Assembly: GCA_027459625.1 (NCBI GenBank)
Contig: DAIDHP010000030.1
Location: 1-47,599 of the forward strand
Direction of reading: 5' to 3'
Length of the DNA stretch: 47,599 bases
Source: Chthonomonadales bacterium
Lineage (GTDB): Bacteria; Armatimonadota; Chthonomonadetes; Chthonomonadales; CAJBBX01
Shown one piece after another: positions 26,477 to 35,787 of this stretch. Both the position numbers and the translations under genes were made by a program. Below the pieces are notes generated by a model. It was not told the origin of the DNA and did no database searches. It saw only the letters and a list, made by a program, of their open reading frames with translations. Numbering within the stretch: the first letter of the stretch is position 1; each line of letters starts with the position of its first letter.

Positions 26477-26585
26477 TCAAGTTTGAGCAATCACACTGAT
26501 TGTTGCTTGATACTTCTTCCCCCGAGAAAACGCTTTTTGGATTTTTCCGCAATAGCAAAAAGCATCCAGCCTGAATATATGGCGC

Positions 26586-26861
26586 TCACTCCTTGCCGCC
26601 GTGTTTTTGCAGAACCGCAATCATATCGGAGTCATTTTTCTTTTCGGCTATATCCAACGGCGTTTGGTTGTTTTGGTCGCGGATATTCACCAATCCAGGC
26701 TTCTCTATCAATAATTGATCCACCACATCGGAATCACCGTCATTCACGGCAGTAAAAAACTCCGATTTTTCATGGCTTGTAAAGGACGGAGCCACTTTCC
26801 CGCATCCTACTAATGCGAGGAGGATTGTAAAACAAACAAGAGATGCGTATAGGTATTTCAT
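26586..26861 (-). CDS. small ankyrin-repeat lipoprotein
   Basis: The 91-residue protein has a lipoprotein signal peptide with the lipobox LVGC (Cys20). The mature part is one and a half ankyrin repeats (EFFTAVNDGDSDVVDQLL, then NIRDQNNQTPLDIAEKKND). AAGGGTGAT lies about 7 nt before the ATG. It lies 57 nt downstream of a large glycoside hydrolase gene and just ahead of the first Rhs module. Ankyrin proteins often serve as immunity or chaperone partners of polymorphic toxins, so it may be the stranded partner of a vanished tip; a general protein-binding role is equally possible. Confidence 0.78.
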   Translation of the reverse strand: MKYLYASLVCFTILLALVGCGKVAPSFTSHEKSEFFTAVNDGDSDVVDQLLIEKPGLVNIRDQNNQTPLDIAEKKNDSDMIAVLQKHGGKE

Positions 26862-26918
26862 CGATCACCCTTCTTTCATGGAACTGCTCAACTATCGTAA
26901 TTAAGAGGCTGAATTTTA

Positions 26919-29900
26919 TCACCTGCTTAATTGGATGCTCTCGATTTCCACGGCGTGCGATTCATCCGCATATTGGGGGTATAACCATTTCCCCTGGTTA
27001 ATGATGATACTTGTTAGATGATCAAGATGGCAATAATCTCCGGCACCTCCTCGTCCGGCGGGAGTGATATGCCACCACGTGAACAGTTGCAAACTCCTTA
27101 CCGGTATGCGTAAGGTTTGCCACTGAGTGGTGATTTGCGGGGTGATTCCCCACGGAGTGCCATCGTCCTCCTGGAACACGATTTCAATAGCGGAGGTGGT
27201 GGGTTCGCTTGCTCGAATACGAACAAGGATATCCTTCCATCCATCCATCATCCCTTTCCAAGAATCGATTGGATTGCTGAGATTCTCACGCACGCTCATC
27301 ATGCCTTCTGCATTTGGCATGCCCAATCTCCACACGAGTGCGTGTTCATGGGAACTGAACACCGTGTCCAATTGATAGGGCATGGCGGATTTGTCGCAAT
27401 TGAGTTGGGAACTCGCGGTTAAAAGCGGGAGAGGACCGTCCTCGCCGACAATTGGGATGGAGCGGACCGTCGGTTGGTATTCCAAACGGACATCGTCTAT
27501 CACATACCCCTGGGGTTTCGCGGCGTTTTCCGTATCGAGCCAGGCGCCAAATGTAAGGCTGATCTCACTTACACGATGCACTTTCACAGAGCCACCTTTG
27601 GTGTTCCACAACGGGTTCAGTTGAGAGAGAGGAATCCTGACATCCGTAAATTGATCCGAAAGGGGAACGACGTACCCGTAAGCGTCGCCGTTATCCTCCA
27701 CCAATCCAACCTCCAAGCCGGATGTATACGGAGTGGTTCTGCGCACTCGAACGACAAGAACATTGCAGGCGCTTTCACTCTTGGGAATCCGGGGCACCCG
27801 GAAGCGCAGCCCGGAGCACGCAGGCGGCACCCCGAACCCGCTTGCATCCACTTCCAATGCGTCACCGCCTGGCTCCGCACAGGAAATCCAGGCGTCCTTG
27901 ACGGTTTGCCCCGGGGAACCTGAAAGCGAGGTCTTGGGCAGCGGAGAGTCGTGATGAAACCGAAGCAAATAAACCGGAGGGCGAGGTTGAAATCGTCCGG
28001 CTAATCCCCCTGCATCCGGTTGAGGATAGAAAATCTCCTTGCCGCTACTTTTCACGCCGATGCAATAGGTGAAAACCCCCTTCCGCACGTTACGTCCGTT
28101 CACGGTCGCCGAAAATTGAAACGGTCGTGTCTCTTTCATTGGCACCCTTAGGAAGCGGGGGTTGTCGGAGTTGCGATAATAAAGGGTGACAGACGGCGGC
28201 TTCGAGTAAGCCACAGTGGCGTTCACCTTCAAGGCTTTCCCCGCTGGCAGCGGATTGTTATCGCCTTGCATCCATACCGCAAGTGGAAGTCTCCTCTGCG
28301 GCGGAGCGATGAAAGTGGTGGATATCCCTTTGGGATCCGAGATGCGTATGTTGCGCCTTAGAATATAAACTCCCGGGGTTACGATTATTTGTCCATTGCG
28401 CGCCTTGAAAGGGGTTTTGTTTAAAGGATAGTCTGTTTTAGGTTCATTTACCGTATCGTAGGATGGTTCGCCCGCTATCATCGCCGCAATGTAATTCATT
28501 CCAAGATCAGGAAGATGGATGGTCATAGCCCGACTACGCCAATAGATGCGAGAAACCACTCTTTGCAAGTTCGAGGCGCCAAAAGGATCCGCCACCCATA
28601 CATAGTCCGGATAAACCTCCATTCGCCAAACCCCGTCGTTCACCTTGTCCAGGAAATAGGCTCCAGTCCCCGCATATTGCACGATGGGGGAGGAGCCGCA
28701 TCCGACGATATGGCGCAAATCGTCCGGGTGAGGCGGGGTGTCCTTGGTGTTATTGGAATAGAGGAAATCCGTGACGCCAAGTCTTTCCGCCAAATTCTCC
28801 TTCCAGCTTACGCGGAAATCACCAAAACGGTCGTTTTGCGGATAATTACCGTACCCCTTCTGTCTTGGCAATGTATGAAACGCCTCGCCTGCAATCATCA
28901 TTCCCAGCGCTTTTTGCGGTGCGTATACCAAGTTCATGAAATGGGTTTGCCAATCCACATTCGTCGGGGCGAGGGGAAGCAGGTCGTATTGGAATTGGGT
29001 GGCGATTTGCGCCCCGCCTTCTCGAAAAGCGCGCGCCATGGCGGGGTACAAATAGCCGGATGGAATATCGGCTGCATCGAACTCATAGACGATTTTCGCT
29101 TTGTTCGCAATGAGCGGGTTGCGCATGCTTGGGAAATGTCTCACCGCACCTAGGAAATTCGAGGTGAGTTCATGCCCCGATAGCAGACCACTCGGATACC
29201 AACTGAAGGTCGCACCGTCCACGTTGGATTTCTCGATGCAATCCAGCCAGTCCGACCATGCGTTGTAAAAAATAGGTTTCTTACATCCCGTGGATCGTAC
29301 CGCCGCCACCAAGCGATTGATATAGGCGATGATCTCTTGATGAGGAAGCCCGTCAAGATCGGGTTCGTTAAATAACTCCAAAACGGGGATGGCGGGATCC
29401 GCGGCGTATGTCAATCCATCGTAAGGGTTTTTGTGCAAGAGAAATTCTCGCAAGTAGGTGCATTCCGCGTCCACCGCATTTGGGTTTGTGATCATCTGTT
29501 GTTTCGTGTAATAATTCGAGAAACCCTCCGATTGCCCTGGCACTTGCCACCAAGCGATCGCGGTTAGAACGGTATAGATACCACGAATCTTCGCCTGGTG
29601 GATAAGATAATCCAGAAGTCTAAGGTGATCGTTATCAATCAAACGCCCCTCCGCGTCGCTGATTTGACGATCGAAAACATGCAGACGAAGCGTGTCGTAA
29701 CCCATACGCACGAAATGAGTCAAATCCTCGCGAATCACTTTTTCGGGATTCGCCCTAACCGCCTTGAGGCTTGCATAATCTATGCTGAAGGGAGGGTAAT
29801 AGTTTTCTCCGAATAGGTCAACCTCCCTGTTATCATCATTCCACCGTAACACGCCCTTGGAATCCATGTAAACGACCCTGTCGGCTGGTTTTCTTGTGTA

Positions 29901-30008
29901 TGGCGACAAAAAGGGAACAGCGGCGAACGCGAGAGGGTTCAAAGCCCCTTGCAACAAAAGAACAAACGCCATATGGAAAATAACCTTGCGCCATGTAAAG
30001 TTTCGCAT
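26919..30008 (-). CDS. large secreted GH5-like hydrolase with two binding domains
   Basis: The ATG at 30008 is chosen as start because GAGGAT lies 9 nt upstream; an in-frame TTG at 30023 would put the SD inside the gene. Numbering here is from that TTG. A signal peptide ends near residue 35. A (beta/alpha)8 barrel follows, with GYDTLRLHVFD, the probable acid/base Glu220 in LELFNEPDLDG and the probable nucleophile Glu314 in KIVYEFDAAD, as in clan GH-A. A beta-rich middle and an Ig-like domain come next. The C-terminal 300 residues contain two similar beta-sandwich units (each with VRIPLSQL or LRIPVRSL), resembling carbohydrate-binding modules. The family could be GH5 or another GH-A member. 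It lies 38 nt downstream of the 999-residue enzyme, probably in one operon. Confidence 0.8.
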   Translation of the reverse strand: MRNFTWRKVIFHMAFVLLLQGALNPLAFAAVPFLSPYTRKPADRVVYMDSKGVLRWNDDNREVDLFGENYYPPFSIDYASLKAVRANPEKVIREDLTHFVRMGYDTLRLHVFDRQISDAEGRLIDNDHLRLLDYLIHQAKIRGIYTVLTAIAWWQVPGQSEGFSNYYTKQQMITNPNAVDAECTYLREFLLHKNPYDGLTYAADPAIPVLELFNEPDLDGLPHQEIIAYINRLVAAVRSTGCKKPIFYNAWSDWLDCIEKSNVDGATFSWYPSGLLSGHELTSNFLGAVRHFPSMRNPLIANKAKIVYEFDAADIPSGYLYPAMARAFREGGAQIATQFQYDLLPLAPTNVDWQTHFMNLVYAPQKALGMMIAGEAFHTLPRQKGYGNYPQNDRFGDFRVSWKENLAERLGVTDFLYSNNTKDTPPHPDDLRHIVGCGSSPIVQYAGTGAYFLDKVNDGVWRMEVYPDYVWVADPFGASNLQRVVSRIYWRSRAMTIHLPDLGMNYIAAMIAGEPSYDTVNEPKTDYPLNKTPFKARNGQIIVTPGVYILRRNIRISDPKGISTTFIAPPQRRLPLAVWMQGDNNPLPAGKALKVNATVAYSKPPSVTLYYRNSDNPRFLRVPMKETRPFQFSATVNGRNVRKGVFTYCIGVKSSGKEIFYPQPDAGGLAGRFQPRPPVYLLRFHHDSPLPKTSLSGSPGQTVKDAWISCAEPGGDALEVDASGFGVPPACSGLRFRVPRIPKSESACNVLVVRVRRTTPYTSGLEVGLVEDNGDAYGYVVPLSDQFTDVRIPLSQLNPLWNTKGGSVKVHRVSEISLTFGAWLDTENAAKPQGYVIDDVRLEYQPTVRSIPIVGEDGPLPLLTASSQLNCDKSAMPYQLDTVFSSHEHALVWRLGMPNAEGMMSVRENLSNPIDSWKGMMDGWKDILVRIRASEPTTSAIEIVFQEDDGTPWGITPQITTQWQTLRIPVRSLQLFTWWHITPAGRGGAGDYCHLDHLTSIIINQGKWLYPQYADESHAVEIESIQLSR

Positions 30009-30046
30009 GCATGGTATCCTCAATGTATATTCGGGATGAAAATCAT

Positions 30047-33046
30047 TCAGACTATTCTCAATGGCTCGCCTTCCAAGACCTCCAATGTAATTCGATCCCC
30101 GTTTTTACGCCTTTCGCCGGTATTGCCCGTGATATCGCCTTTTATCCCTCTCGGGGAACCGGACCATTGGGACGGATTAATTTGCACGGTCGCATCCACG
30201 GTGGAAAGGAACAGGATAGCGTCTCCATCCCGAAAGAGCATGATGTTGCCGGGCTTATTCGTATTAGAACGGAAGGAGAGAAACGCGGAATCGTACTTCG
30301 TATCGCCGATAAAGAGAGCGTCACGAGATTGGAAGCGATAAGCCGTCCCGATAGGGTTATTCGAAGCGACTATCTCCAATTCTCCTCTATCTCCGTCCTT
30401 TTCGGCATATAGTCTTAGAAAAGCGAGGGCGCGGGCAATCGGTTTGGGTCTTCCCTGCGGTGTTCCGTCATCCCAATAGATGCCGAATCTCTCCTCGTAA
30501 TAGTTATCCGGAGTAAGCCATGGAATATTATCTCGCACGATGGGAGCGGGCAGGTCAATTAGCATCCATTTCAGACAGCCGCCGTAACCTTGAGCATAAG
30601 AATGAAGATAATGGATCATCTCTCCAACCGATGAAGTGTAAATATCGAGATAACCGTTGCCAACCTGAATACCATTCGTATATCCGAACTCCCCTAACGC
30701 GATGGGTTGATTTGGCCAGGCGACCGATAGCCGATCCATCGTGGTCACGTTCTTTAAGACATTCGTTAAATTCGTGGGCTTCTCGTAAACATGCTGCGAG
30801 ACGAAATCCAGATGTTTGTTACAGGGCAGGCAACTCAGGCAGGTGTTGTAACCGACGGTGATGAAATGATTAAGATCAGCCCGACGAACAACACCGCCAA
30901 CTCTCTCGATCCATTGGGCGAAGGTCTCGTTCACCGCCACTGCGAAATCCTCCCATTCCCCCGTAAGCGGTATTTGACCGTTCAACTTGGGAAAAGTGGA
31001 GGAGTCATCAGTCGAATTCATGAAATCCGATATCCAGCGATCGAATATCCAGTAGGCTGCGTAAAGGTTTCGGAGTTCGTCCTCGTCGGGCGTTCCGAGA
31101 ATCTGCGGCCAGGCGGGGCGTTGTCTTACCTGCGTCTCCACCCAATTCCGATCGATTTTGGAGGCGTATTTTTCGAATGGCTGCAATTGAAGCAATGGGC
31201 TCGGTTTTCCGTCGAAGCGTATAGGCGCAATGGTGCCGAGATACGGTTCGTTTTGCAGATCATATCCGAGAACCATTGGCTCGTCTCGCCAATAGGACGC
31301 CGTCTCGGAGGCTTTCGCAATGACCTCCTCGCCATTCACCCCCACGGCCCCGATTTGGTGAATCAGATAGATGCCGTATTTTCGAGCGCACTCTCGGATC
31401 GCATCCCGGTGACTTCCATCCGGATCGGATGATCCCACCCAAATGCGAAACACGTTGACCCCCGCCAGATGAGCTCTTCGGAAATCCTCCTCCAAGGATG
31501 ACAGGGTTAACTGGCAGAAACGGCTTTCACATCCCAGATAGTTGCATCCCGTCATGAATAGCTTTGATCCGTTGGCTTGAATGAAATGGCAACGATCCGA
31601 GGAGAGGCGTAAAAAACTTTTCGGGGCTCGGGTGGTGAGCCTTGGCAATGTCTTCATCGCAGCGGCTGATGATCGCAATGCCTGAAGGACGGGGTTACGA
31701 TCCCGAATGGCTTTCAAGCTCTCCGCAATGGCATCAATAAAGCTCGAATTCCGATAAAAGCTTTGCGTGGTTATTCCGGAAAACACACAGCAGGAACCTT
31801 GGTACTTCCCGCCGTAATTCACAAGCATCCCTAAAGCCCATCCGCGATATCTCCCGTAAGCGTCCTTCGCCTCCAGTAACGGAATGGAAGAGGATTTGTT
31901 CGCAAGTCCAAACCCCACGGCGGAAGTTCCGGTGAACCGCTCCATAATGCGGATATTTTTCGGTAGAACATGCTGTTCTGAGTATGCGAACGCCGAGATG
32001 GCATCCCCTAAGTCGTAAGGCTCGTAGTCTCCGTAAAGAGGCAATTGCGGCTTGTCAGGAAACACGGTGTCGCTGAGCGGCATATCCGTTTTGGCGGCAC
32101 CGATCTCTCCCACCCATATCAGGTTATCTCCGTAATGATATCGAGCCAGCCCCGTCGCCAACCCAAAGGAAACTCGTGCTGCGTTTTGCAGATGAAGATG
32201 ATCCTTCTCGCCGCCGCGATTCTTGGGCGAAGCATCCGATAAAAAATGGAAATCGCTTTCCTGCAATGCATAACGCCGCCAATTCACGGTTATATCCACC
32301 GTGGCGTCCCAGCGTGATCCGTCCTTTTCATCTATCTCAACCGCCAATTGCGGCGATAGCGGTCCCCCTTTGGCTTGAAAGCAAAATAAATTATCATTTT
32401 CTGGAAATGGAGTGGGCAAAGAGGCGGCGAATGTGTCCCATTGCCATTCCCCGATATTTTTGATATCGAGTTCCGCGCACTTGCCAAACGGAGCATCGGA
32501 TAAAAGAAGCTTTGAGCCGTGCTTGGGCTTGTTCGTATTATGGCTCCATGAGGAGAGATCACCGGAAGAGAAGTCGAAAAAAAGATGATTTACAGGAGTG
32601 GAGCTAAGAAGCATTTCCATTTCGGCCCGAGTGAGCAGCCGATTTTCCGCCATAATCGATGGATCCGAGAAAGCCTTCCCTCCGAGCAATATCAGATGCT
32701 TGCCTCTCCTGAGGAACTGCTTGATACCGGAAAAGCACGCCCCGGGACAATGAGGGCTATCGGTTAGTATCAGACAATCGACATCATTCTCCTGCGTCCA
32801 CCTCTCGCTTATCATTTCCGATGGGGAGAGGAAGGTAACGTGGAAATTCTCGCTCTGTAATCGCCGGGCGAGAAGAGTGTAAACTTCGGGTGCTGTGGAG
32901 AAGGATATGTGTTTGAGGATCGCCACGCGAAAGGGAGAGGAGAAAGTATCCCCGCCGTTGGCGAGAGTTGGGGATATCGCAGCCCCTGCGGAAAATATCA
33001 GGAAATCTCTGCGGCTCATTATGAAATCTGCATTGCTTTTGCTCAT
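30047..33046 (-). CDS. Tat-exported GH5-like hydrolase with GATase-like N-terminal domain
   Basis: The N-terminus has a twin-arginine motif (SRRDFLIFSAGAA, R12-R13), so the folded protein is probably exported through Tat. Residues about 40-150 look like a GATase-fold domain (VAILKHISFS, CLILTDSPHCPG, HLILLGGKAF), as in the non-catalytic domains of some beta-galactosidases. A beta-sandwich region follows. The catalytic barrel spans about 475-850, with acid/base Glu600 in YDLQNEPYLG and nucleophile Glu786 in IALGEFGYTNG. The C-terminus is a small beta domain. Clan GH-A is clear; substrate is not. GGAG lies 9 nt before the ATG at 33046. Confidence 0.82.
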   Translation of the reverse strand: MSKSNADFIMSRRDFLIFSAGAAISPTLANGGDTFSSPFRVAILKHISFSTAPEVYTLLARRLQSENFHVTFLSPSEMISERWTQENDVDCLILTDSPHCPGACFSGIKQFLRRGKHLILLGGKAFSDPSIMAENRLLTRAEMEMLLSSTPVNHLFFDFSSGDLSSWSHNTNKPKHGSKLLLSDAPFGKCAELDIKNIGEWQWDTFAASLPTPFPENDNLFCFQAKGGPLSPQLAVEIDEKDGSRWDATVDITVNWRRYALQESDFHFLSDASPKNRGGEKDHLHLQNAARVSFGLATGLARYHYGDNLIWVGEIGAAKTDMPLSDTVFPDKPQLPLYGDYEPYDLGDAISAFAYSEQHVLPKNIRIMERFTGTSAVGFGLANKSSSIPLLEAKDAYGRYRGWALGMLVNYGGKYQGSCCVFSGITTQSFYRNSSFIDAIAESLKAIRDRNPVLQALRSSAAAMKTLPRLTTRAPKSFLRLSSDRCHFIQANGSKLFMTGCNYLGCESRFCQLTLSSLEEDFRRAHLAGVNVFRIWVGSSDPDGSHRDAIRECARKYGIYLIHQIGAVGVNGEEVIAKASETASYWRDEPMVLGYDLQNEPYLGTIAPIRFDGKPSPLLQLQPFEKYASKIDRNWVETQVRQRPAWPQILGTPDEDELRNLYAAYWIFDRWISDFMNSTDDSSTFPKLNGQIPLTGEWEDFAVAVNETFAQWIERVGGVVRRADLNHFITVGYNTCLSCLPCNKHLDFVSQHVYEKPTNLTNVLKNVTTMDRLSVAWPNQPIALGEFGYTNGIQVGNGYLDIYTSSVGEMIHYLHSYAQGYGGCLKWMLIDLPAPIVRDNIPWLTPDNYYEERFGIYWDDGTPQGRPKPIARALAFLRLYAEKDGDRGELEIVASNNPIGTAYRFQSRDALFIGDTKYDSAFLSFRSNTNKPGNIMLFRDGDAILFLSTVDATVQINPSQWSGSPRGIKGDITGNTGERRKNGDRITLEVLEGEPLRIV

Positions 33047-33300
33047 AGGGGTTCTCCAATGCGGATTGGAATGGATACCTTGGTTCGCATCATCAATTTA
33101 TCCGATATTTCAGGGAAGAGGCAAGCGTTCTGAATAAAGGTTCTCCATGATTATCCCCATTTGGAACATCCAATTACGCATGGAGGAGTTGGAGGCATGA
33201 AACCACGATTTCCAATCGTTGAAGTGATGCATTCTCGCTCTTTTAAGAGTATTCTAAATACAATGTCATCCGCAAGCTAATTCCTATGAAAGGAACGGTA

Positions 33301-34464
33301 ATGAGAATGATTCCGCTCATCGTTATCGCAGCTTTAATTCTTATCTTATCCTTGGAAGAATCCGACGCAAATCCATTGCCCCCGGCATCTCGTCTTCCCG
33401 TCATTAAGGAGTTTCCTGATCCGTTTCTGATGCAAAGCGGAAAGCTACTGACCACCAAGCGGGAATGGAACGCGCGTCGCAAGGAGATCATCTCCCTAAT
33501 TCTCGGTTACGAATACGGACGTATGCCGCCCCCGCCTCGCAATCTGACATACCAACTCTCATCTACGGAATCCAAACTTGACGGCAAAGCCACATTAAGG
33601 AAATATCTGCTCGAATTCGGCGCAAAACACGCCTGCAAGCTGCAAGTGGAGATGTTGGCGCCTAATGGCGACGGACCTTTCCCCGTCATATTAACCGGAG
33701 ATGGGTGCTGGGGTGAGGCGCCGCTGCAAAACGAGATCATTCGACGCGGTTACATTCTCGCTCAGTTTGATCGCACGGAAATCGCCCCGGACAGCCATCA
33801 TCGCGATATCGGCGTTTACCCCCTCTATCCCGGCTATGATTGGGGCTCTTTAGCAGCGTGGGCTTGGGGCTATTCGCGAGCGGTGGATTTTCTGGAGAAA
33901 CTCCCGATAGTGGATAAGCGCCGGATCGCTATCACCGGACACTCGCGTGGCGGGAAGACTGTGCTGCTGGCGGATGCGTTGGATACGCGAATAGCATTGA
34001 CCAACCCTAACGATTCCGGCTGCGGGGGAGCGGGTTCCTTTAGGTTTCATGGAGAGGGAAGCGAAACCTTGGCGAGCATTTGCAAGGTATTTCCATTTTG
34101 GTTTAGCCCCAATTTGCAGCAGTTCACCCCTGATGTGGATCGGCTCCCGTTTGATCAGCATTTTCTAACATCCTTGGTGGCTCCTCGCGCATTGTTGCTA
34201 ACGGATGCACTGGGGGATGCGTGGGGTAATCCCTCCGGTACCCAACTCGTCTATCTTGCCACCAAAGAGACGTATCGGTTTCTCGGAGCGCCCGACAAAC
34301 TTGGCAGTTGGTATCGTCCGGGAGAGCACGCTCATAACACACAGGATTGGGAAGCTCTGTTGGATTTCGCGGATATTCAGTTTTTCCATAAATCTCACCC
34401 CGATGATTTCTCTGGTCGCTCCTTCCCCGATGAACCAACGGCGTTTACGTGGAAAGCACCCTGA
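33301..34464 (+). CDS. CE15-type glucuronoyl esterase-like hydrolase
   Basis: CE15 esterases split the ester between lignin alcohols and glucuronic acid on xylan. The start is taken at 33301 because AAAGGA sits 7 nt upstream; the in-frame ATG at 33286 would precede the SD. A signal peptide (LIVIAALILILSLEESDA) gives export. Counting from 33286, the nucleophile is Ser220 in ITGHSRGGK and the catalytic His is His348 in PGEHAHN; GCGGAGSFR downstream of the nucleophile matches the CE15 substrate loop. Length and domain plan fit a single-domain alpha/beta hydrolase. It is divergent from the GH5-like pair and followed by a DUF1080 gene 75 nt downstream. Confidence 0.82.
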   Translation: MRMIPLIVIAALILILSLEESDANPLPPASRLPVIKEFPDPFLMQSGKLLTTKREWNARRKEIISLILGYEYGRMPPPPRNLTYQLSSTESKLDGKATLRKYLLEFGAKHACKLQVEMLAPNGDGPFPVILTGDGCWGEAPLQNEIIRRGYILAQFDRTEIAPDSHHRDIGVYPLYPGYDWGSLAAWAWGYSRAVDFLEKLPIVDKRRIAITGHSRGGKTVLLADALDTRIALTNPNDSGCGGAGSFRFHGEGSETLASICKVFPFWFSPNLQQFTPDVDRLPFDQHFLTSLVAPRALLLTDALGDAWGNPSGTQLVYLATKETYRFLGAPDKLGSWYRPGEHAHNTQDWEALLDFADIQFFHKSHPDDFSGRSFPDEPTAFTWKAP

Positions 34465-34539
34465 CAAGGTATTGGAATTGCATATTTACGTTGTGTTGAA
34501 TCATAACTATAATGAGCCAATTGAAAGGAGTCTCAAAGA

Positions 34540-35265
34540 ATGAGGAGGTTTCGAAACACTTATCAAGCGATTATGTTCATCGCGGCTTTTGCATGCGTGG
34601 TCTCCGCCGTGCCATCCGGGGCGCAAAAGTTAACCCCTAAGGAGAAGAAGCAAGGTTATGTATCGCTTTTTGACGGGAAGGATTTGTCGGGCTGGACAAT
34701 GATGGATGCGCAGGATTGGAGCGTGAAAAACGGGATTTTGATCACCCAGGGCAAGGGGGGATGGCTGAGATCGGATAATATGTACAAGGACTTTGAGCTG
34801 CAGCTCGATTTCAAGATGTCTCCCAGTCATGCGTTGGATGTCAACAGCCTCACCAACAGCGGTGTGATGCTGCGCTCCTTAAAGGATGGCAATCCCTCCT
34901 TCAGCGGCATGGAGATACAAATCATTGACGATCACGGCAGAAGCAAAAGTTTCCAACTCCAGTGGCAACGTTGCGGAGCCCTGTATGGAGCGGTTCCTCC
35001 AGCCATGGATGCAACAAAACCCGCAGGGGAATGGAATCACTACGACATCACTTTGGTTGGAGGGCATCTAAACGTAAAACTCAACGGTAAAGTGGTTGTC
35101 AACGTCCCGAACCTGTATGATCCCGCTTTCAACAAGACCATTGCGGAAGGGGCTCCATTCACGCAAAGAGTGAAACAGGGTTACATTGGACTTCAGAGTC
35201 ATACGAACGAGGTGGATTTCCGCAATATCGCTATCAAAGTTATCCATCCAGCCACCACCGAATAA
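34540..35265 (+). CDS. secreted DUF1080 (3-keto-disaccharide hydrolase-like) protein
   Basis: The 241-residue protein is one DUF1080 domain, a concanavalin-like beta-jelly roll. A signal peptide ends near SGAQ (residue 28). Family motifs are SLFDGKDLSGWTM, NSGVMLRS, GMEIQIIDDHG and NHYDITLVGGHLNVKLNG. Members include hydrolases of 3-keto-glycosides and proteins that bind sugars. No 3-dehydrogenase partner is present, so its activity is uncertain. AAAGGAG lies 9 nt before the ATG. It probably shares a transcript with the CE15 gene. Confidence 0.85.
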   Translation: MRRFRNTYQAIMFIAAFACVVSAVPSGAQKLTPKEKKQGYVSLFDGKDLSGWTMMDAQDWSVKNGILITQGKGGWLRSDNMYKDFELQLDFKMSPSHALDVNSLTNSGVMLRSLKDGNPSFSGMEIQIIDDHGRSKSFQLQWQRCGALYGAVPPAMDATKPAGEWNHYDITLVGGHLNVKLNGKVVVNVPNLYDPAFNKTIAEGAPFTQRVKQGYIGLQSHTNEVDFRNIAIKVIHPATTE

Positions 35266-35403
35266 CGGCGCTGCAAGAGAGTTTCGATCGAATATCATTT
35301 GAGTCAAATCGGGAAACCCAAAACATCGCCGATGTATGTAGTGATAGAGAGGAATCATCTCCGAAATATGCCACATCGAATGTGACAGAGCTATGGCATG
35401 CAT

Positions 35404-35457
35404 GGTTTAAGGTTTAACGGACCGGCGTTCCCAAAGGGATCCGTTAAACCTTAAACC
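35404..35457. repeat. 18-bp perfect hairpin after the DUF1080 gene
   Basis: GGTTTAAGGTTTAACGGA (35404-35421) pairs perfectly with 35440-35457 around an 18-nt loop, which itself holds TCCC-AAA-GGGA. It lies about 140 nt after the DUF1080 stop. A run of T (GCTTTTTTTC) appears some 20 nt further on. It may stop transcription of the CE15-DUF1080 unit or be a mobile palindrome. No second copy was found in the window. Confidence 0.55.
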
Positions 35458-35647
35458 TGATGAAGTGCGGGGTAAGCTTTTTTTCTGGATTTTCGGAGAG
35501 ATTTTATTCCATCGCGCGATTACGATATACAGGGTATTCAAAGAGGAGTTATTCCCTAAGTTGTATGGGTCTTGAACGATGTTTATTTGCATCCCAACCA
35601 TTGCATGGAACCGTCCCACATAAAAAAATGATTTGTTTTGATAATAC

Positions 35648-35734
35648 AGGTAATTGCAAAATTCGCTTTTCAGGTATTTCACCGAGCATGAAATGAGCGA
35701 TATTAGCCTCATTTTCTGAATTTTGCAATTACCT
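35648..35734. repeat. 87-bp palindromic dispersed repeat, intact copy
   Basis: The element has 17-bp perfect terminal inverted repeats (AGGTAATTGCAAAATTC) and a 53-nt centre. The same element occurs at the window end (47527-47599, opposite orientation) with 58 of 73 positions identical without gaps, and as an older copy at 9310-9397. No ORF fits inside. This is the structure of a MITE-like or REP-like element. No clear target duplication flanks it. Confidence 0.8.
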
Positions 35735-35787
35735 CAATATAGTACGCTTATTCGCCGCATATTGATTATATGTGAAAGGATTTCACC

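Larger units (their letters stand above)
35266..35787. other. intergenic region with two inverted repeats
   Basis: This 522-base gap holds an 18-bp hairpin (35404-35457) and an 87-bp palindromic element (35648-35734). A minus-strand frame of 101 codons crosses both repeats and has no SD, so it is not called a gene. Between the repeats no gene or RNA is recognised. Confidence 0.5.

Noticed and set aside
26532-26563. GCTTTTTG/CAAAAAGC inverted repeat after the ankyrin gene
   Set aside because: An A/T-only stem core with a 16-nt loop is too weak to call a terminator.
35407-35712. 101-codon minus-strand ORF in the gap before GH130
   Set aside because: It spans two inverted repeats and has no SD.
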